Assembly: GCF_012641465.1 (NCBI RefSeq)
Contig: NZ_JABAIK010000022.1
Coordinates: 1 to 61,546 of the forward strand
Direction: 5' to 3'
DNA length: 61,546 nucleotides
Origin: Vibrio agarilyticus
GTDB taxonomy: Bacteria > Pseudomonadota > Gammaproteobacteria > Enterobacterales > Vibrionaceae
In this document: piece after piece, positions 6,866-16,354 of the stretch
Position numbering within the stretch: position 1 is the stretch's first letter
Layout of the letters: the number at the start of each line of letters is the position of its first letter
The notes under the pieces: model-generated
Seen by the model: only the letters and a program-made list of their open reading frames with translations
The model's database searches: none
What the model was told of the DNA's origin: nothing
Position numbers and translations under genes: made by a program

Positions 6866-6920
6866 TAACGACGCGTCAAGTTGTCACGGGATAACACAAC
6901 ATAATAAACCCGAGAATCAT

Positions 6921-8246
6921 ATGAACCCAGTAGTCATCTCTGTCTGCATCATGCTGCTTCTAGCCTTAATGCGAGTGAATGTGGTGGTTGCACTCACCTT
7001 TAGTGCAATCGTTGGTGGCCTCTTTGCAGGTATGGACCTTAAAGTGGCGGTCGCCGCTTTTGAAAGTGGATTGGGTGGCGGTGCCACTATTGCGCTCAGC
7101 TACGCCATGCTTGGCGCTTTTGCTGTTGCAATTTCACGTTCTGGCATTACCGACTTGTTAGCCAACAGTGTTATTAAGCGTCTCAATGGCAAAGAGCACG
7201 CGCATGCCTCAACAGGCCTGAAATATTTAGTACTGTGTGCGCTTGTCCTTGTGACGATGTCATCGCAAAACGTGGTGCCGGTACACATTGCTTTTATTCC
7301 CATTTTGATCCCGCCACTACTGAGTGTGTTTGCCAAACTCAAACTTGACCGCCGTTTGGTTGCGTGTGTGCTGACGTTTGGCTTGATCACCCCATATATG
7401 GTCCTGCCTATTGGTTTTGGTGGTATCTTCCTAAACAACATTCTGCTGAAAAACTTACACGATAACGGTCTTGCCGAGGTCACCGCCGCGCAAGTGCCTA
7501 TGGCAATGCTGCTACCTGGTGCGGGTATGGTCTTTGGCTTGTTGATCGCCGTCTTTTTCTCTTATCGTAAGCCACGTGTTTATCAAGCAACCGAGTACAC
7601 CGAGGTTGATACCAATCGTGCCGATATTAACAAACAACACATTGTGGTAGCGGTTATCGGCATCGCAGCGGCGCTGGGTGTTCAGTTGCTAACCGGATCA
7701 ATGATTGTGGGTGGCTTAGTGGGCTTCATGGTGTTCACCTTTGGTGGTGTCATCAAATGGAAAGAGACGCACGACGTCTTTACCAAAGGCGTTCATATGA
7801 TGGCAATGATTGGTTTTATCATGATTGCGGCGGCTGGATTTGCGGCGGTGATGAAACAAACCGGCGGCGTTGAAACCTTGGTTGAGTCCCTTTCGACGAG
7901 CATTGGTGATAATAAACCGCTTGCGGCGCTGTTGATGTTGGTTGTTGGTCTATTGGTCACTATGGGCATTGGCTCGTCATTTTCGACCATTCCAATCCTT
8001 GCAACCATCTATGTCCCGTTAGCCTTGGCGTTTGGATTCTCTCCTATGGCCACCGTTGCGCTCGTTGGCACCGCTGCGGCACTGGGTGATGCAGGCTCAC
8101 CAGCGTCCGATTCAACACTCGGCCCGACATCGGGTCTCAATGCCGACGGACAACACGACCATATTTGGGACACCGTTGTACCCACCTTCATTCACTACAA
8201 TCTTCCTCTGATTGTGTTTGGTTGGATTGCAGCAATGACGCTGTAG
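6921..8246 (+). CDS. NhaC-type Na+/H+ antiporter family transporter
   Basis: 441 residues from the ATG at 6921; an upstream frame extension into the leader hairpin is not protein-like. The protein is almost wholly hydrophobic with about ten to twelve membrane helices, a GGLFAGMDL-type N-terminal domain and the [16 protein letters not shown] motif near the C-terminus that marks the NhaC/YuiF group. Members exchange sodium for protons, and some are predicted amino-acid (lysine or histidine) carriers. Substrate cannot be decided from sequence alone. It stands alone, ended by a strong terminator. Confidence 0.85.
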   Translation: MNPVVISVCIMLLLALMRVNVVVALTFSAIVGGLFAGMDLKVAVAAFESGLGGGATIALSYAMLGAFAVAISRSGITDLLANSVIKRLNGKEHAHASTGLKYLVLCALVLVTMSSQNVVPVHIAFIPILIPPLLSVFAKLKLDRRLVACVLTFGLITPYMVLPIGFGGIFLNNILLKNLHDNGLAEVTAAQVPMAMLLPGAGMVFGLLIAVFFSYRKPRVYQATEYTEVDTNRADINKQHIVVAVIGIAAALGVQLLTGSMIVGGLVGFMVFTFGGVIKWKETHDVFTKGVHMMAMIGFIMIAAAGFAAVMKQTGGVETLVESLSTSIGDNKPLAALLMLVVGLLVTMGIGSSFSTIPILATIYVPLALAFGFSPMATVALVGTAAALGDAGSPASDSTLGPTSGLNADGQHDHIWDTVVPTFIHYNLPLIVFGWIAAMTL

Positions 8247-8272
8247 TTTCAGTCGATAGCGTACTTCAAAAA

Positions 8273-8304
8273 AAGCCGTTCACTTGAACGGCTTCTTTTC
8301 TTTA
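8273..8304 (+). terminator. Terminator of the NhaC-family gene
   Basis: AAGCCGTTC and GAACGGCTT form a perfect stem with a 4-base loop, followed by a T-rich tail. Confidence 0.9.
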
Positions 8305-8332
8305 AGCGAACGGCATTTTAATGCCAATGGTT

Positions 8333-8953
8333 TTAATGCCAATGGGAAACAATCAATTCACGAATCTGTTTGAGCGTTGGCTCCGTTGAGGTGTAATTGA
8401 CATCAACAGGGAAAAAGCTATCGTGGATCTGCAACACCAAGCTTGGATAAGAGTGCACGCCAAGACTTTTGGCTAAACTGCGCTGATCATCAAAAACCCC
8501 GTTAAGCAAGTCACTATCAATGTCTTTATCAAATTGAGCAACATCAAGGCCAATCTCTTGGGCGAGCTGGCGATGCGTTTCCAAACGGTGAGGCGGCATT
8601 GCTCGCAGATAGTACGCTTTTTGTAACGCCAGCAGCATGGCCTCATAGCTGTCTTGAAAGCCTGCCGCAATGACCACACGACACGCGGGGTACGTGCTGC
8701 GCACGGGCACGCAATCACGCCAAAAGTCATAATTGAACTGGGTGCCCAGTTGCTGCTCAATTTGACGCCAAATACTTTCAATTTTCTGCGCCATTTCCGG
8801 CGGCATTGGCAATTCCGTATCAGCGGCTAAGCCTCCTAACAGATACTCAAACTGAATGGTTCCCGGTAATTGTTGCTTCAATTGGCTGATGGTCGACTGG
8901 TAAGCCCAACACCAGCTGCACATAGGGTCATGTACGTAAAACAGTTTTATCAT
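8333..8953 (-). CDS. DsbA-family thiol oxidoreductase (FrnE-like)
   Basis: 206 residues from the ATG at 8951-8953 (M-I-K-L-F-Y-V-H-D-P-M-C-S-W-C-W). The C-S-W-C pair right after the first strand is the redox centre, and a cis-proline turn (H-S-Y-P-S-L-V-L) lies near residue 170. There is no signal peptide, so it should act in the cytoplasm, like the FrnE/2-hydroxychromene isomerase-like branch of the DsbA fold. Its exact substrate is unknown. It follows grxD but a terminator lies between them. Confidence 0.85.
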   Translation of the reverse strand: MIKLFYVHDPMCSWCWAYQSTISQLKQQLPGTIQFEYLLGGLAADTELPMPPEMAQKIESIWRQIEQQLGTQFNYDFWRDCVPVRSTYPACRVVIAAGFQDSYEAMLLALQKAYYLRAMPPHRLETHRQLAQEIGLDVAQFDKDIDSDLLNGVFDDQRSLAKSLGVHSYPSLVLQIHDSFFPVDVNYTSTEPTLKQIRELIVSHWH

Positions 8954-8981
8954 TCCAATCGCATCACAAGTCAAACTGATC

Positions 8982-9007
8982 AAAAAGGGAGCCATTTGGC
9001 TCCCTTA
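8982..9007 (-). terminator. Terminator of grxD
   Basis: AGGGAGCC and GGCTCCCT form a stem around ATTT; on the minus strand it is followed by a T-run. It lies between the stop of grxD and the start of the DsbA-like gene. Confidence 0.85.
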
Positions 9008-9032
9008 ACACGGGTTGTCCCAAAGCTGTCAC

Positions 9033-9365
9033 TTACTCAGCGCTTTGCGCGCGAGTCGCAGCGTCTTTAACTAATGGCTGAAGCTCACCTTTCTGGAACA
9101 TTTCCAAAATGATATCGCACCCTCCAATAAGCTCTCCCTCAACCCACAATTGAGGAAAAGTAGGCCATTGTGCGTAAGCGGGAAGCTCGGCGCGAATATC
9201 TGGATTTTGCAAAATATCTACGTAAGCAAACTTCTCGCCGCACGCCATCAATGCCTGCGCCGCTTGGGAAGAGAAACCACAGCTTGGTAGCTTAGGTGAA
9301 CCCTTCATGTAAAGAAGGATTGAGTTTTCAGCGATCTGCTGTTTGATTTTGTCGATAGTCTCCAT
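9033..9365 (-). CDS. grxD: Monothiol glutaredoxin Grx4
   Basis: 110 residues with the monothiol C-G-F-S active site near residues 29-32, the W-P-T-F-P-Q-L-W-V glutathione-binding segment and G-G-C-D near residue 82. Family members bind a bridging [2Fe-2S] cluster with glutathione and deliver iron-sulphur clusters, often with BolA. It is divergent from sodB, another iron-linked gene. Confidence 0.95.
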   Translation of the reverse strand: METIDKIKQQIAENSILLYMKGSPKLPSCGFSSQAAQALMACGEKFAYVDILQNPDIRAELPAYAQWPTFPQLWVEGELIGGCDIILEMFQKGELQPLVKDAATRAQSAE

Positions 9366-9510
9366 TGCTTCCTCATTTATGGCGTTACTTCACATACCTG
9401 CACATTCTAAACCATTAGCTGAGAATAAAAAGCATAGAATGTTTATGGTTAATGATAAGTAAAATTTGATCATGAATTTAGCGTGTATTGCTTTTAATAA
9501 AGTAAAAACT

Positions 9511-9519
9511 TGCTAAAAT
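9511..9519 (+). promoter_or_regulatory. Extended -10 promoter candidate for sodB
   Basis: TGCTAAAAT is an extended -10 element (TGn plus TAAAAT, five of six to TATAAT) about 135 bases before sodB. No good -35 is spaced at 17. The long untranslated leader is consistent with RNA-level control of sodB, known in other gamma-proteobacteria, but I cannot show that here. Confidence 0.5.
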
Positions 9520-9652
9520 ACTCATCGTCAGTCAACAAGACACAAGTTTCAGCGCGCAAAGTCACTTGAGTTCACTTTGCGTCAAACTTGCAATAATAAC
9601 TCTTGGAAGCAATTAGAAAGGTTACCTTTCATTAAAACGGAGAATCTGAGCA

Positions 9653-10237
9653 ATGGCATTTGAACTACCAGCACTTCCTTATGCGAAAGACGCCCTAGAG
9701 CCACACATCTCAGCGGAAACTTTAGAATACCACTACGGTAAACATCACAATACTTACGTAGTTAAGCTCAACGGCTTGATCCCAGGCACTGAATTTGAAA
9801 ACAAATCCCTTGAAGAGATCATTAAAACCTCTTCAGGTGGCGTATTTAATAACGCAGCTCAAGTTTGGAATCACACTTTCTACTGGCACTGCCTATCGCC
9901 AAACGGCGGTGGTGAACCAACAGGCGCATTAGCCGATGCAATCACAGCGGCATTTGGTTCGTTTGACGCGTTTAAAGCGCAGTTTACCGAATCAGCGATT
10001 AACAACTTTGGTTCGTCATGGACGTGGCTGGTGAAAAACGCTGACGGCTCTTTGGCAATCGTTAACACCTCAAACGCGGCGACGCCAATCACTGAAGAAG
10101 GTGTAACACCGCTACTGACCGTCGATTTGTGGGAGCACGCCTACTACATCGATTATCGTAACTTGCGCCCTGACTACATGAATGGCTTCTGGGCTTTAGT
10201 GAATTGGTCTTTTGTCGCTGACAATTTCGCCAAATAA
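9653..10237 (+). CDS. sodB: Iron superoxide dismutase
   Basis: 194 residues. The enzyme turns superoxide into oxygen and peroxide in the cytoplasm. The metal ligands are visible: H in Y-G-K-H-H-N-T-Y, H in W-N-H-T-F-Y-W, and D and H in V-D-L-W-E-H-A-Y-Y. The A-A-Q-V-W-N-H signature favours the iron form. The start has a GGAG ribosome site. A terminator follows directly. Confidence 0.97.
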   Translation: MAFELPALPYAKDALEPHISAETLEYHYGKHHNTYVVKLNGLIPGTEFENKSLEEIIKTSSGGVFNNAAQVWNHTFYWHCLSPNGGGEPTGALADAITAAFGSFDAFKAQFTESAINNFGSSWTWLVKNADGSLAIVNTSNAATPITEEGVTPLLTVDLWEHAYYIDYRNLRPDYMNGFWALVNWSFVADNFAK

Positions 10238-10249
10238 ACCGATTGTTCA

Positions 10250-10274
10250 AACCCGCCACTTGGCGGGTTTTTTA
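10250..10274 (+). terminator. Terminator of sodB
   Basis: AACCCGCC and GGCGGGTT form a stem around ACTT followed by TTTTTT. Confidence 0.93.
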
Positions 10275-10368
10275 TTACCTATGGCGATTCACTAAAGTTT
10301 TGTCATTTCATGCCGATATAAAGATCCAAAGCTTAGCGCTCGCAAGCTAAGTGTGATTAAGGATAGTT

Positions 10369-10875
10369 ATGTCGGTCAATGCGTTAGAAAAAGCAACCAT
10401 CATCAATGAACTTCGTTTTGGCGTTAGCCTCAGCGATGCGGTTCAATGTGGACGACGCGCCGATTTTGCTCTACTTGTCTCGATGTTTTCCAATGATGCT
10501 AGAGATACTGCATCAACAGAACTCATTGAAAGTCATGAAACAACCGATGCTACTCTGCGTCAACAATTTGGCTTATCTGAACCGCAAGCATTACGCTCTG
10601 ATGAGCGCAGTTACCACCGAGCGGCGGAGCACATTCGCCAATTCCATCAAGCCGGTTTGCCTGCCAATAAGTTATCACATTACCTCACGCCAGATGCGCT
10701 CACCTATCTTCCCGAGCACACCTTTGACTTACCCGAGGCGCTTTATCACAATCTCTCGAGCCATGAGCGCAGAAGCCTAGCCAACCCTAAACGAGAGACT
10801 CTGCCTAATACTCATCTCTACACACAGCTCACCACGGCTTATCGCCATGATCAGTTGCGGATTCAGGTGACCTAG
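10369..10875 (+). CDS. VC2046/SO_2500 family protein
   Basis: 168 residues, a conserved protein of unknown function found beside sodB in vibrios; I recognise it by its start (N-A-L-E-K-A-T-I-I-N-E-L-R-F-G-V-S-L-S-D-A-V) and position. There is no signal peptide or membrane helix; the sequence is helical with R-R-A-D-F-A-L-L-V-S-M-F and Y-H-R-A-A-E-H-I-R-Q-F. It is probably cytoplasmic. It follows the sodB terminator by about 95 bases, so it has its own promoter. Confidence 0.8.
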   Translation: MSVNALEKATIINELRFGVSLSDAVQCGRRADFALLVSMFSNDARDTASTELIESHETTDATLRQQFGLSEPQALRSDERSYHRAAEHIRQFHQAGLPANKLSHYLTPDALTYLPEHTFDLPEALYHNLSSHERRSLANPKRETLPNTHLYTQLTTAYRHDQLRIQVT

Positions 10876-11020
10876 CTGAGTGCGTAGCACGTCTTTGCAA
10901 CTTCTTAGCGTATCAGCGCCAAAATTGTGACGATTTGCAAATATCCCGTCATTTTTTCGAATAAGTCGTATTTGTTTGAAGGTTTTCACACCGCATCAAT
11001 CGCTTTTCATCCATGCTGTC

Positions 11021-11135
11021 TATACCCAAACAACTTGGAGATGCAGGTAGGCGACCCCGCTGAGCATAGGTGAACTATGTGATGAGGTTTGTGAGTGCCC
11101 GTCAACACCGCTGCAACTTCAAGTAGGACGGGTAT
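11021..11135 (+). repeat. ERIC element copy A
   Basis: Starts TATACCCAAACAACTTGGAGATGCAGG and ends with AACTTCAAGTAGGACGGGTAT, the two ends of an ERIC-type inverted repeat; the middle has the usual TGTGATGAGGTTTGTGAG. It lies between the VC2046-type gene and the SDR gene, in a 345-base gap otherwise empty. Confidence 0.9.
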
Positions 11136-11221
11136 CTAACAAATCGCACTCACGTTACTTATCGCTCTTAGCTTAACCGCCAAGGCATGAATCGCTAGTC
11201 AGCATGACAGAGGTCACTGGA

Positions 11222-11905
11222 ATGGATATACGAAACGCACTAGTTCTTGTCACCAATGCTGGCTCGGTGCTCGGCCGCACGACAGCGTCTCATTTCGCTC
11301 AGCTAGGCGGTACGCTCATTTTATGTGACGAAGACAAATCGAAACTCGATAGAACCCATCACGACCTCCTCACAATCACTCGCCAAGTTCATAGCTTTCA
11401 CCTCAAAGAAAACGATGCAAATGGCATTCAGCGTTTGTTCCAGCAAATAATCAACGAATTTGGTCGAGCGCCAAATGTGTTGCTCAATTGTTGGACCAGC
11501 ACACCGATGCCAACGTTAATTTGCGATGATGACGCTGACGATGCGCTTAGAGAACTGACCACAACGGCAAAAACGCTCTATGGTTTCAGTCGTGTATGCG
11601 CAAAACAGATGCAAAACGCCAACACCTCTGGTGTGATTGTCAATGTCATCTGTTGCGGAGGGCATCAGCAATTAACCGGGCTGGATAATGTGATTTCTTT
11701 GGTTTCAGGATTCACTCACAGTTGGGCGAGAGATCTGACTCCGTTTAATATTCGAGTCGGTGGTGTGGTACCAAGTACCAATCGCGAGTATGACCATTGC
11801 TCTGCCAATCATTGGTCTGAAATCCACGATGAATTAGTAAGAAATACCGCCTATATCGTAGGAAATGATTACTTTAGCGGCCGCGTGATGACCGCCAATA
11901 TTTAG
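11222..11905 (+). CDS. Degenerate short-chain dehydrogenase/reductase
   Basis: 227 residues from the ATG at 11222, which has an AGAGG ribosome site nine bases upstream; the ATG at 11204 is less likely. The Rossmann fold is plain (L-V-T-N-A-G-S-V-L-G-R-T, then L-L-N-C near the N-A-G position), but the hallmark residues are altered: the first glycine of TGxxxGxG is N, the catalytic serine strand reads N-V-I-C-C-G-G, and at the Y-x-x-x-K site stands L-D-N-V-I, so both tyrosine and lysine are missing. It is therefore probably not an active oxidoreductase of the usual kind and may bind a nucleotide or protein as a regulator. It converges with adhE across a shared terminator. Confidence 0.82.
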   Translation: MDIRNALVLVTNAGSVLGRTTASHFAQLGGTLILCDEDKSKLDRTHHDLLTITRQVHSFHLKENDANGIQRLFQQIINEFGRAPNVLLNCWTSTPMPTLICDDDADDALRELTTTAKTLYGFSRVCAKQMQNANTSGVIVNVICCGGHQQLTGLDNVISLVSGFTHSWARDLTPFNIRVGGVVPSTNREYDHCSANHWSEIHDELVRNTAYIVGNDYFSGRVMTANI

Positions 11906-11927
11906 CAAGCCTCTAATTCAAGAGATA

Positions 11928-11956
11928 AAAAAACCCCAGTCAACGACTGGGGTTTT
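11928..11956. terminator. Bidirectional terminator between the SDR gene and adhE
   Basis: AAAACCCCAGT and ACTGGGGTTTT form a perfect stem around CAACG with A and T runs on both sides, serving the two convergent genes. Confidence 0.92.
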
Positions 11957-11982
11957 ACTTTTTCCCTAAAGCAGAGCGCTAA

Positions 11983-14676
11983 TTACGCTTTTGCTTTCGC
12001 TTTTTTCTCAGCTTTTGGCGCTTCACGGTCTTCCGCTTTCTTGATAACGGTAGTGCCTTCGTAAGTCTCACCTTCAACGAACGCTTTGCCGTAGTAAGAA
12101 GCAATTAGCACGTCTTTCAACTCAGAGATGAGTGGGTAACGTGGGTTTGCACCAGTACATTGGTCATCAAACGCTTCAACTGATAGTGCATCAACTTTCG
12201 CTAGGAAATCAGCTTCGTTTACGCCAGCACCTTGGATAGATGCAGGAATATCAAGTTGAAGTTTTAGCTCTTCCAACCAACCAATCAAACGCTCAATCTT
12301 CTGCGCAGTACGGTCACCAGGTAGAGATAGACCTAGGTGATCAGCAACTTCTGCGTAACGACGACGTGCTTGAGGACGGTCGTACTGAGAGAATGCAGTT
12401 TGTTTCGTTGGGTTGTCGTTTGCGTTGTAACGTACCACGTTAGAGATCAGCAATGCGTTTGCTAGACCGTGTGGTAGGTGGAACTCAGCACCCAATTTGT
12501 GCGCCATAGAGTGACATGCACCTAGGAACGCGTTCGCAAATGCGATACCAGCGATAGTCGCAGCGTTGTGTACTTTCTCACGAGCGATTGGGTCGTTTGC
12601 ACCATTCGCGTAGCTTGAAGGTAGGTACTCTTTAAGCATCTTAAGCGCTTGAAGTGCTTGACCATCTGAGTATTCGTTTGCAAGAACAGACACGTAAGCT
12701 TCTAGTGCGTGAGTTACTGCATCGTAACCACCAAACGCTGTTAGTGACTTAGGCATGTTCATAACAAGGTTTGCATCAACGATAGCCATTTGAGGTGTCA
12801 ATTCGTAGTCTGCAAGTGGGTATTTCGCACCAGTACGATCATCGGTAACAACCGCAAATGGTGTTACTTCTGAACCAGTACCTGACGTTGTTGTGATACA
12901 AACAAGCTCAGCTTTTTGACCCATTTTAGGGAACTTGTAGATACGTTTACGGATGTCCATAAAGCGCATTGCAAGTTCAGCAAAGTCAGTTTCTGGGTGC
13001 TCGTACATTACCCACATGATCTTCGCCGCGTCCATTGGTGAACCACCGCCTAGCGCTAGAATCACGTCTGGTTGGAAGCTTTGCATCGCTTCTGCACCTT
13101 TCTTAACCACAGACAACGTTGGATCCGCTTCTACGTCGAAGAAAGTTTGAACTTCCATGCCTTGTGCTTTTAGCAACTTAACGATTTCATCAGAGTAACC
13201 GTTGTTGAATAGGAAGCGGTCAGTAACAAGGAACGCGCGTTTCTTACCTTCAAGGTCGCCAAGAGCAATTGGAAGGCTACCACGACGGAAGTAAATAGAC
13301 TTAGGAAGTTTGTGCCACAACATGTTTTCAGCTCGCTTAGCAACAGTTTTCTTGTTGATTAGGTGCTTAGGACCCACGTTTTCAGAGATAGAGTTACCAC
13401 CCCAAGAACCACAGCCTAGCGTTAGTGACGGTGCAACGTTGAAGTTGTAAAGGTCACCGATACCACCGTGAGTGGTTGGAATGTTAATCAAAATACGTGC
13501 AGTTTTTAGCTTGTCACCGAAGTAACGGATGCGATCTGCGTTCACGTCTTGGTTAGTGTAAAGGCCAGAAGTATGGCCGATACCACCGATTTCAACCATG
13601 GTCACAGCTTGAGCAACAGCGTCTTCGAAGTTGTCAGCGCGGAATAGACCCAACGTTGGAGACAATTTCTCGTGAGCGAAAGCGTCGTCGTAAGATACTT
13701 TACCTAGGCCTTCACCAACCAATACTTTAGTATCAGCAGGAACAGACACACCAGCCATTTCAGCAATCGCTGCAGCAGGTTGACCTACGATTTTCGCGTT
13801 TAGCGCGCCATCGATAAGAAGAACTTTGCGAACTTTGTCCGCTTCTTCTTTGTTCAGTACATACGCTTTGTGAGAAGCAAAACGCTCTTTCACTTCGTCG
13901 TAGACTGCATCAACAACGATTGCCGCTTGCTCAGAAGCACACACTACGCCGTTATCGAATGTTTTAGACATTAGAATTGATGCAACTGCACGTTTGATGT
14001 CAGCAGTTTCATCAATAACAACAGGAACGTTACCTGCACCTACACCGATTGCTGGTTTACCAGAAGAGTATGCTGCTTTAACCATGCCTGGACCACCAGT
14101 TGCAAGGATAAGTGCGATATCATCGTGCTTCATTAGAGCGTTAGAAAGCTCTACAGATGGTTGGTCAATCCAACCGATGATGTCTTTTGGTGCGCCAGCT
14201 GCGATAGCTGCATCAAGAACTAATTTTGCAGCTGCGTTAGTTGAGTTTTTCGCACGTGGGTGTGGTGAGAAAATGATAGCGTTGCGAGTTTTCAAAGAGA
14301 TCAAAGATTTGAAAATCGCTGTTGATGTTGGGTTAGTGGTTGGAACGATACCACAGATGATACCAACAGGCTCAGCGATGGTCATTGTGCCAAGGTTTTG
14401 GTCTTCTTCAAGAATACCGCAAGTCTTTTCATCTTTGTATTTGTTGTAGATAAACTCAGAAGCAAAGTGGTTCTTGATTACTTTATCTTCAACAATACCC
14501 ATACCAGACTCTTCTACCGCCATTTGCGCTAGAGGGATACGAGCTTGGTTAGCAGCAAGAGAAGCAGCGCGGAAGATTTTGTCTACTTGCTCTTGAGAGA
14601 AAGTAGCAAATTCAGCTTGTGCTTTCTTAACGCGTGCAATCATCGCATCGAGTTCGGTTAAGTTGCTTACAGGCAT
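11983..14676 (-). CDS. adhE: Bifunctional acetaldehyde-CoA/alcohol dehydrogenase
   Basis: 897 residues, the full AdhE length. The N-terminal half (about 1-440) is a CoA-acylating aldehyde dehydrogenase with catalytic cysteine in D-N-G-V-V-C-A-S-E-Q. The C-terminal half (about 450-870) is an iron-type alcohol dehydrogenase with G-G-G-S-P-M-D-A-A-K, H-A-L-E-A-Y and H-S-M-A-H metal-site residues. It reduces acetyl-CoA to ethanol in fermentation and forms spirosomes. The C-terminal tail is rich in lysine and alanine. The divergent upstream region is long (about 800 bases), in keeping with complex control. Confidence 0.98.
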   Translation of the reverse strand: MPVSNLTELDAMIARVKKAQAEFATFSQEQVDKIFRAASLAANQARIPLAQMAVEESGMGIVEDKVIKNHFASEFIYNKYKDEKTCGILEEDQNLGTMTIAEPVGIICGIVPTTNPTSTAIFKSLISLKTRNAIIFSPHPRAKNSTNAAAKLVLDAAIAAGAPKDIIGWIDQPSVELSNALMKHDDIALILATGGPGMVKAAYSSGKPAIGVGAGNVPVVIDETADIKRAVASILMSKTFDNGVVCASEQAAIVVDAVYDEVKERFASHKAYVLNKEEADKVRKVLLIDGALNAKIVGQPAAAIAEMAGVSVPADTKVLVGEGLGKVSYDDAFAHEKLSPTLGLFRADNFEDAVAQAVTMVEIGGIGHTSGLYTNQDVNADRIRYFGDKLKTARILINIPTTHGGIGDLYNFNVAPSLTLGCGSWGGNSISENVGPKHLINKKTVAKRAENMLWHKLPKSIYFRRGSLPIALGDLEGKKRAFLVTDRFLFNNGYSDEIVKLLKAQGMEVQTFFDVEADPTLSVVKKGAEAMQSFQPDVILALGGGSPMDAAKIMWVMYEHPETDFAELAMRFMDIRKRIYKFPKMGQKAELVCITTTSGTGSEVTPFAVVTDDRTGAKYPLADYELTPQMAIVDANLVMNMPKSLTAFGGYDAVTHALEAYVSVLANEYSDGQALQALKMLKEYLPSSYANGANDPIAREKVHNAATIAGIAFANAFLGACHSMAHKLGAEFHLPHGLANALLISNVVRYNANDNPTKQTAFSQYDRPQARRRYAEVADHLGLSLPGDRTAQKIERLIGWLEELKLQLDIPASIQGAGVNEADFLAKVDALSVEAFDDQCTGANPRYPLISELKDVLIASYYGKAFVEGETYEGTTVIKKAEDREAPKAEKKAKAKA

Positions 14677-15473
14677 AGGGATTCTCCTAAAATTACTAAA
14701 TATTAAAAACTTTTTATTAAGCGGTCTGTCTGTATCACTGCGCGTGCTGTCAATCAGGCTTCTTAGTAAATCGCTTTCAGGACTGATTATATTGTTTCAG
14801 TTCGTGAAAAAAATTGACTCAGATCAGTTCCCAAAAAATATTTCTTTTCACATTTATAAAATCCTCAACAAAGTCCATATAACCACCTGATTTAATTCAA
14901 AATAAATCCAGATTTGCTTTTGAGCACTTTCTCACCACATGAGTTTATTCGCTCAAAAAGTAACGCAAAAATGAAAATTAGTTTCAGATTAAGGCAATAA
15001 ACTTTCTTGTATGACAAATTTATCGCGCCACAAAAGTGCGTTTTTGCTGGTTTTTTGACCTATTCAGAACTCACTGCGTAACACCAAACAAAAAAACTTT
15101 CACCACGCTGTGGCAAACGCCTCTATTAATGCACGCGAATGCCGTGCTACGGCATCATGTCGTTATGGCACACCTTAGCCACAGTTGCAACATCGCGATT
15201 GCTCAGATTTTACCCAACACCAAACCTAACAGTGCAAAAGTGTATCCGGCCAAGAAATTTGGCCATATTGAGCGGATTTTATGAAATCCAAACAAAAAAC
15301 CAGCACATTCATCCATAAAATGAACCTTAATTCAGAATTAACGACCGTTTAGTAACAAAAATTCAATCCATGTCATTATTTTTTAACCGAACAATGGTTT
15401 TTTTCACTATGCTAGGAATCATATCTAAAATAAAATGCAGCATTCTGTTTGTACTGCCAGAGACTTTCACCTG
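14677..15473. other. Long regulatory intergenic region of adhE and marC-like gene
   Basis: About 800 bases, AT-rich, between divergent genes. It contains the adhE ribosome site (AGGAGAAT), an FNR-like site at 14814-14827 and a small palindrome (GGCCAA/TTGGCC at 15248-15264). The 82-codon frame at 15036 looks like chance. No other gene is seen. Confidence 0.6.
14814..14827. promoter_or_regulatory. FNR-like site upstream of adhE
   Basis: TTGACTCAGATCAG matches the FNR consensus TTGATnnnnATCAA except at one base in each half. It lies about 140 bases upstream of the adhE start. Anaerobic regulation of adhE makes it plausible, but the match is imperfect. Confidence 0.4.
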
Positions 15474-16115
15474 ATGTCCACCATTGAGTTTGCTATTTTT
15501 TTACAGTTTTTCCTTGGCCTTGTTGCGGCGGTTAACCCCGTTGGTATCATGCCGGTATTCGTTTCGCTCACCGGGCATATGACCCTAGAAGAGAAAAATC
15601 GTACCGCGCGTACCGCCCACATTGCAGTGTTTGTGATATTAACGGTCTCACTGCTCGCAGGTCAGCTATTGCTGGATCTTTTTAGTATTTCACTCGATTC
15701 GTTTCGTGTTGCCGGTGGTTTGCTCTTAATGAGCATTGCATTTTCCATGATGAGCGGGAAACTGGGTGAAGATAAGCAGAACAAACAAGAACAATCCGAA
15801 TCGGTCAGTCGCGAGCAAATCGGTGTGGTCCCCCTTGCAATGCCTCTTATGGCAGGCCCCGGTGCAATCAGTTCCACTATCGTTTATGGCGCGCGTTACC
15901 CAAGCATGTTTGATACGTTAGGGATCACTCTGACTATCGCGGCGTTTACGCTCTGTTCATGGTTGCTGTTCCGCTCGGCGCCGTTGATTGTTCGCTTCCT
16001 TGGCCAAACCGGGATCAACGTTATCACTCGGATCATGGGTTTGATCTTAGGCGCGCTAGGCATCGAATTTATTGCCAACGGCCTGCGTAGTCTCTTCCCT
16101 GGGCTGGTTGGTTAA
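15474..16115 (+). CDS. MarC family membrane protein (YchE-like)
   Basis: 213 residues from the ATG at 15474, the usual length of the UPF0056/MarC family; thirteen upstream codons are unlike the family. Six hydrophobic segments can be seen, with the family's N-P-V-G-I-M-P-V-F near the start and P-L-A-M-P-L-M-A-G-P-G-A-I-S in the middle. Its biochemical function is not known. In E. coli the relative ychE also neighbours adhE, which supports the YchE assignment. Confidence 0.9.
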   Translation: MSTIEFAIFLQFFLGLVAAVNPVGIMPVFVSLTGHMTLEEKNRTARTAHIAVFVILTVSLLAGQLLLDLFSISLDSFRVAGGLLLMSIAFSMMSGKLGEDKQNKQEQSESVSREQIGVVPLAMPLMAGPGAISSTIVYGARYPSMFDTLGITLTIAAFTLCSWLLFRSAPLIVRFLGQTGINVITRIMGLILGALGIEFIANGLRSLFPGLVG

Positions 16116-16220
16116 CTGACATTTGCGGTATCGCCCCTGAAAAATTGCCGCTCGCTTAAGCACGATTTTTTGGCAGGCGATACCCAAGTGACTTGACGTC
16201 GCTATATATGCCCAAGCAAA

Positions 16221-16354
16221 TATACCCAAACAACCTTGAGTTGCAGGTAAGCAGCAGACAAAGCCGCACAGCACTTCATGAACATAGATAAACGATGTGA
16301 TGAGGTTTGTGAGAGCGAGCCAACAGCGTTGCAACTTCAAGTGGAAAAGGTATA
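16221..16354 (+). repeat. ERIC element copy B, abutting a long palindromic element
   Basis: Begins TATACCCAAACAACCTTGAG and ends with GCAACTTCAAGTGGAAAAGGTATA. Its last TATA is shared with the first bases of the 270-base element at 16351. A fragment of the other repeat (ATACCCAAGTGACTTGACG) lies just before it at 16180-16199. Confidence 0.88.

Noticed and set aside
6735-6920. Lysine riboswitch upstream of the NhaC-type gene
   Set aside because: Family members elsewhere have one, but the conserved AGGUAGAGG core and the later conserved segments are absent here; only unrelated hairpins are present.
15036-15284. An 82-codon gene between adhE and the MarC-type gene
   Set aside because: No ribosome site, no family features, and cysteine/histidine-rich random look; it lies in the regulatory region of adhE.
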